From: Hamiltosporidium tvaerminnensis
Lineage: Eukaryota > Microsporidia > Dubosqiidae
Direction: 5' to 3'
NCBI GenBank assembly: GCA_022605425.2
Contig: CM061246.1
Coordinates: 1,485,501 to 1,549,500 of the forward strand
DNA: 64,000 bases
Shown here one piece after another: positions 59,201 to 64,000 of the stretch. A program made the position numbers and the translations under genes. The notes beneath the pieces are model-generated. The model had not been told where the DNA came from. It did no database searches and saw nothing but the letters and a program-made list of their open reading frames with translations. Within the stretch, counting starts at the first letter, position 1. Each line of letters starts with the position of its first letter.

Positions 59201-60049
59201 TTCTCAATAAAATTTAGAATATTTTTCAATTAGCATATTATTCTTCTTTTTTTCATTTGATTTAATTTTTTCAGAGCTTCGGCTCGGCATTTTAGGCTTA
59301 GCCTGTTCCTTTTCTACCTATTTTTATTCAATTCTGTCTTTTTTTTCAAAGAATTTATCCAGATGAAGAAGTTTATTTGTCTGAAAATACTGTTCTTTTA
59401 AGCATATGCTATTGATTAATTTATTTATTGTATAAATTCTTAGTCATTTTTATTAAAAATCTTTTGATTTAATCAAGTCTAAAGTTCCATGAAGCCATTC
59501 AGGCAATATTTGTTTTATGCAATTATTATTGAGAATATAAATTAATTACAGGGAAGAACGAACAAAAAAGGATAAATTATATCAAAAAAATTTTTATGTA
59601 ACTGTAACCCTTAGAAAATAAATCTTACCAAATTGATTTAAACTTTTTTAAAACGGAATACTGTAGAAAAAGTAAAAAAAAAATTATCATGTTATTCTTT
59701 ATAGTATTAAAATCTAGAAACAATTTATAAATGTTTATTTCAACTTTTTTTTAACCAAAAGAATCTTTTCAATTGTTTTATGTTTAGTTTTATTCACTAT
59801 TATTTGTTGTGTAAGATTTATCAACAAATGGAAATACATATCTTAATTGGAGCCCTCTTATTGATGTCTTATAGCCTTATAGTCTTATAACCAATTAAAA
59901 ATTTCGAGGTGATTCGTCGTCTTCGGGACATTACTGCATTATATGAATGATACTTTTTTTATATTTAAATCAACTTTTTTTAGAAAAAAAACTCCAAACA
60001 AGATCTAAATCTCAAAATATATTTAAATAGAACTACTACTACCAAACGG
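56265..60049. other. Gene-free AT-rich desert
   Basis: Only short non-ATG ORFs, such as the 78-codon frame at 57653-57889, which I do not recognise. No RNA gene or repeat supported. Confidence 0.5.
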
Positions 60050-60490
60050 CGCTATAGATCTTAAATATCCCGGGCCGCCTAAACGATTTTTCTTTATAAT
60101 TCTTTATCATGTACCCTTCTCTCCCACTGCCTTATATAAAGCATTCTCAGATCATTTTCTGTAGCATCAATCCATCTTTTTTTTGGTCTACCATTTGTTC
60201 TTTTTCCCTCAGCGTTATATATGTAGACATAATTTGCCTCTCGACCAGGGAGGATCGTATTAAATTCTCTAAACATCTTAATTCTCTTTTTTTATTTCAC
60301 TTACCAAATTTGATATACCATTGAGAGCATAAATTTCCAGATTAGCCTAAATTTTCTTCATCCATTATGATTTTTGAGTCATATATTTTGCGAGGTATAT
60401 TTCTCTCCCATATGTCTAAAAGTATTTCATTTCTTTTCGCCATAACTCAAGTCTCAGATCCATGTATTACAACAGGTTGTTAATGATTCT
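60050..60490 (-). mobile_element. Fragment of an animal-type non-LTR retrotransposon (C-terminal region)
   Basis: On the minus strand the pieces follow the common end of jockey/RTE-type polyproteins in order. They are PVVIHGSET and MAKRNEILLDIWERNIPRKIYDS (60480-60370, usual pattern YGSETW...ERK.LR.IYG), then GKRTNGRPKKRWIDATENDL with RQWERRVHD (60276-60094). Past the stop comes AARDI...RRLVVVV-like sequence from a GGCCCGGGATATTTAAGAT stretch. Frames are broken by stops and shifts. This is a different element class from the R4/Dong-like copies. Confidence 0.7.
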
Positions 60491-63400
60491 ATATTATGAT
60501 TTTTTGAATTCCTACTTATAATTCTTGATTTAATCAAACCATGCATCGCAAATTAAACTGTATCTCCTGCTTTCTTTCTTAACCCCCTAATTTCTTTTTT
60601 TATTTTCTTTGTAAACTTTAAATATAAGGCTGTAACAAATTTAATTTTTTTTAATCTTTTTAATATGTCTTTATCCTAATTTAAGGAATTTAAATAAGCA
60701 GCACAATAAAGAAAGACAAAGGACATAATAAACTAACAATAAAAAATTATGCGTTTTAAGTAAGTAAATCTACCAAAAACCAGCATGGATAATATAGAGG
60801 CTGATATAATCTATCAAAATTTATAAGTTAAATGTTATAGCTGAAAAATCATTGTAAGTCCAAGCCACCGGCATCCTCGCAAGATTTTCTCTCTGTTTAC
60901 TAATACAGACATAATGAAATATGGCGTTTCGACGCTATTAAATCCTAATTTATCAAGTATCCAGTCAGCATTTTATGCGAACAAGCTCTAAAGCTTCGAT
61001 AATTATTTAAATTAGTTTTTAATATAAATCGGTTTGAATAACGGATGCAATTGTAAATAGTAATAGACGAAAAATTCAAATAATAAATTGCTTATATCTA
61101 ATATAGGCTGTTTAAACACACTAAAAAAACAAAATTTACATTATTATAGGAGTATTCAAACAAATCTAGCATCAAATTATTGGGAAAACAGCACTAAAAA
61201 AATAAACCAAAAAAGAGAGTTCTGAAATCCTGTGGACTCACATTCCTAAGATACATAATACTTATATAAGCCTGTAAGAAATCAATTTTAAACACCACGA
61301 ACCTAACTTAATGCGAAAAAGGTGAAATTATAAATTGGAAACATGGGCGAAATCCTCTCATAAAAGCCCATATTTCATTCTTAAATACCAGATCTATATA
61401 ACCATTTTTAATTCATTTTGAATACGGCACGCATCATATTAGATTCATAATTTTATTAAATGTATAATTTGTAGCATGAAACATGATTTTCCGAGGAACA
61501 TAAAAATATGACCTATTTTCGCCTCTTGCATCTATAAGTAACATTTATATGCTGTAAAAAAAGTTAATTATCATATACGAACTAACATCTCGATATAATT
61601 TCATTTTAGATAATTTAGTACGAAAAACTAGCACAATCACTTTGATGTATGTATTACTTAATCCAGCCCTTTGTTTAGTTTCTTGCACTACAAATAATTT
61701 TTATTTAATACAAAGCTATATTTAAGCTAGTCAATAATTTTCTGTTTTATGAATTATTAGGATCATAATAGCTGTGATATCATAATTTATCTTGAATATT
61801 ATTCGATTTTACATGAACAACTAGCTAAAGAATGTATTAGAGAAATCTTAGATTATTTAAAATATTCGTATAGCCAGTATTATCTCGATTATTTTACATA
61901 AAGTAGCAATTATTCAATATGATTAATTTTGCTTCATTTCAGATTGTCTATTTATTTTTACTTCTTTACACTTATATAGGCTAAAAATCTAGTAATTTTT
62001 TAAAATAATGAACAATTTCTATTTAAAACTCTTTCATGTCTTTAACGATATATCTGTAAATATATTAGCTTATAAGAATTTATGCTTGTTCAGAAACCAA
62101 ACCTCTTTAAAATCATGAATACTAGCTACGTTATTGGTTTCAGACTAATAAGTAATCCAGAAATTTCGTATAATAAGACATTGTATTATTAATACTTATG
62201 ATTTGTGAACCTATCTCCTCTATTTATTGTACTTATATAAATTCAAAGTGAATAAAAATTATCTTACAGGAATAAAGGAATTATATGGTTAAAATAAAAT
62301 GTAAGAAAACGGATCGACTGAAAAAATAGTGATTGCTTAACTTGCGGGTTTATTACAAGATAGAAATGTATCACGTTAGCAAAATAAAAATTTCCACCTT
62401 ACAATAAATCTTATAAAAAGCTAGTTTATTTTGCTGCTTGATCCATAAAATACTTAGAAACGCCTACTCCTGTCGATACGATGAACGAATTCTATAGTTA
62501 CATGTATTCCTACTAATTAGCTAAATTCTTATACATAAAAACAAGTCAGAAGCCACAAATAAATCAAATTCTTAAGTATAAGTATTTAAATTAAGAGTAG
62601 ATTAGATATTGGAAAAAATAAGATGATAAAATTTTAAACAAATACGTTATTTATTATTGTAAATGTGAATTTAAGTATAATTAACTTCATTTAAGCCAGA
62701 ATTATTTTAAATAAAAATTTTTATAACCGGATATTAATATGGCTGAAAGATTTATTCCAATAAATTACCAAAGACAACCGGAATTCTATGTAAATACCGA
62801 TGAGATGCACTAAATCAAAACATACAATGAAACTTGAATAAAAATCACAGAGCGAATAAAAAGAATAAAGTATAAAAAAATAAATTAATATTTTTAGCTA
62901 AATAAGAATCTACTATATGTACTCTTCAAAATACACTAAGTATATAACTTGGATCCTCTAAATAAGTATAATTTTTACAAAAATTTCAAACAAAATAGCA
63001 AAATATGATTCGGAATACAAAAGAGAGAAATATCATTTACCTTTTAAAAGCTTGTCGAAATAATTAAAAGAAATTGTATAAAACAATATTTAAATATATG
63101 TGAACTTTTTTGACAAATATCTCAAACATTTCCCGATATCACAAAATTTTTACTTAATTTTGATAATTTAAAAAGCAATTATGCCGATAGATTCAAATTT
63201 TTACAAATTTCAAATCTATTCTTCGTAATATAATTGTCAATAAAACTTACTGGAATAAAAAATATAAAATATAGTAATTTAAAATTTTTCATATTAAGAT
63301 ATATTATTAATTAAATAATTCCAATCCTATTTGTTTAATACATTTAATTGTTTTTTTCAAATCCGCTTTATCTTTTAAAGAAATAATATTGTTTTACTTT

Positions 63401-63883
63401 AATAAAGCTCAATATTTGTTTATTCTAAACTTGCTAATTTTTTCGCATATTTTTATTTTGGAATTTTAATATCATAAAAACGGTTTTTTAAAAATTCTGA
63501 ACTTCAAAAAGTAGTTATTCTGAATAATTTGCACAAAAACAGTATATAAAATCAAATATAGCATATACATACTTAATATATATTATTTGTTGGTTATATG
63601 CTATAAACTTTCGTATTATCAATTCGCTTGATATTTATGACGAAAAAATATAAAAATCCAAACCAATCTATTCAATCTAATACAGTATTATATCACAGAA
63701 TCGTTAATAATTAGAATTTTATTACTTTATTAAAAAACCGAATTCCCATAAAATATCTTTAATAAATGAATAAGAAACCCATCTCTACTGTTAAAATACC
63801 TAAATAACATCCAAATACATATCTTTTTAATAATAAGTCTTTGACTACAAATTATATTTTAAAACCAACCCTCAAATAACAAT
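60491..63883. other. Gene-free AT-rich desert
   Basis: No gene, RNA or repeat recognised before the start motif of the PP1 gene. Confidence 0.5.
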
Positions 63884-63886
63884 CCC
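63884..63886 (+). promoter_or_regulatory. CCC start-proximal motif of PP1
   Basis: ATCCCT with CCC at -10 to -8 of the ATG at 63894. Confidence 0.5.
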
Positions 63887-63893
63887 TCTAAAA

Positions 63894-64000
63894 ATGAATT
63901 ATGATGAAGTTAATGTAGACACAATAATAGAAAAACTATTATCGGTAAAATCTTGTAAACCAGGGAAACAAGTAAATTTAGAAGAAATAGAAATCAAATA
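63894..64000 (+). CDS. GLC7: Ser/Thr protein phosphatase PP1 catalytic subunit, N-terminal part (cut by window end)
   Basis: The 35 residues available run in one frame to the end of the window. VDTIIEKLLSVKSCKPGKQV followed by NLEEIEIK matches the N-terminus of PP1 catalytic subunits (DxxIxxLLxVRGxxPGKQVxLxExEIxYLC). The catalytic metal-binding motifs lie beyond the window. The ATG follows a CCC motif and the protein starts at the usual distance from the PGKQV block. Assignment to PP1 rather than PP2A or PP4 rests on this block alone, but it is distinctive. Confidence 0.8.
   Translation, partial: MNYDEVNVDTIIEKLLSVKSCKPGKQVNLEEIEIK

Noticed and set aside
1-64000. Bacterial or viral defence system, operon or integrated phage
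   Set aside because: Gene content, start motifs and element types are all eukaryotic. No prokaryotic gene cluster was seen.

Overview
This window reads as nuclear DNA of a microsporidian: very AT-rich, intron-poor, with short eukaryotic housekeeping genes that are recognisable but divergent (RAD51, ribosomal protein eS7, MUS81, eIF2A, a HAS1-type DEAD-box helicase, E2F, an actin-related protein, PP1). Nearly every start codon has a CCC triplet 1 to 14 bases upstream, the start-proximal signal known from microsporidia. The long AT-rich deserts and the many decayed transposons point to a lineage with an expanded genome (Hamiltosporidium, Edhazardia or Anncaliia type) rather than a compact Encephalitozoon. 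That placement is inference. Layout, left to right. (1) 1-20146 is a large inverted duplication. Arms of about 4.31 kb (1-4307 and 15839-20146) each carry RAD51, eS7 and a small unknown gene, and the left arm runs off the window edge. The ~11.5 kb spacer carries MUS81 plus a pile of mobile DNA: a 0.73 kb repeat (called A here) split by a Tc1/mariner/IS630-like transposon, a tRNA-like relic, and a 5'-truncated R4/Dong-like retrotransposon. (2) 20147-28275 is a gene-free repeat region with nested and decayed copies of families A, C, D and the retrotransposon. (3) 28290-30490 is a broken gene for a leucine-rich-repeat-like protein. (4) 34384-37808 holds two intact minus-strand genes, eIF2A and HAS1. 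(5) 37975-44690 has a near-full-length but dead R4/Dong-like retrotransposon plus an older relic. (6) 47881-49803 holds an actin-related protein gene and an E2F gene. (7) 50395-56258 has two copies of repeat A with clear 10-bp target-site duplications. They alternate with two tandem paralogues of an unknown protein family; one is mostly open and the other is a frameshifted pseudogene. (8) 56265-63883 is an AT-rich desert with one animal-type non-LTR retrotransposon fragment. (9) The first 107 bases of a PP1 phosphatase gene end the window. How the genes work together: RAD51 and MUS81 both act in homologous recombination, eS7 and eIF2A in translation, HAS1 in ribosome assembly, E2F in S-phase transcription and PP1 in dephosphorylation. 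Nothing shows co-regulation beyond local same-strand pairs. I found no CRISPR array, defence system or other clearly new multi-gene system. The most unusual signals are the inverted RAD51 duplication, the apparently undescribed retroposon-like repeat A, and in-frame stop codons at the same aligned place in two paralogues. Several ORFs can be opened only from non-ATG codons; where an in-frame ATG follows a CCC motif I used that ATG.
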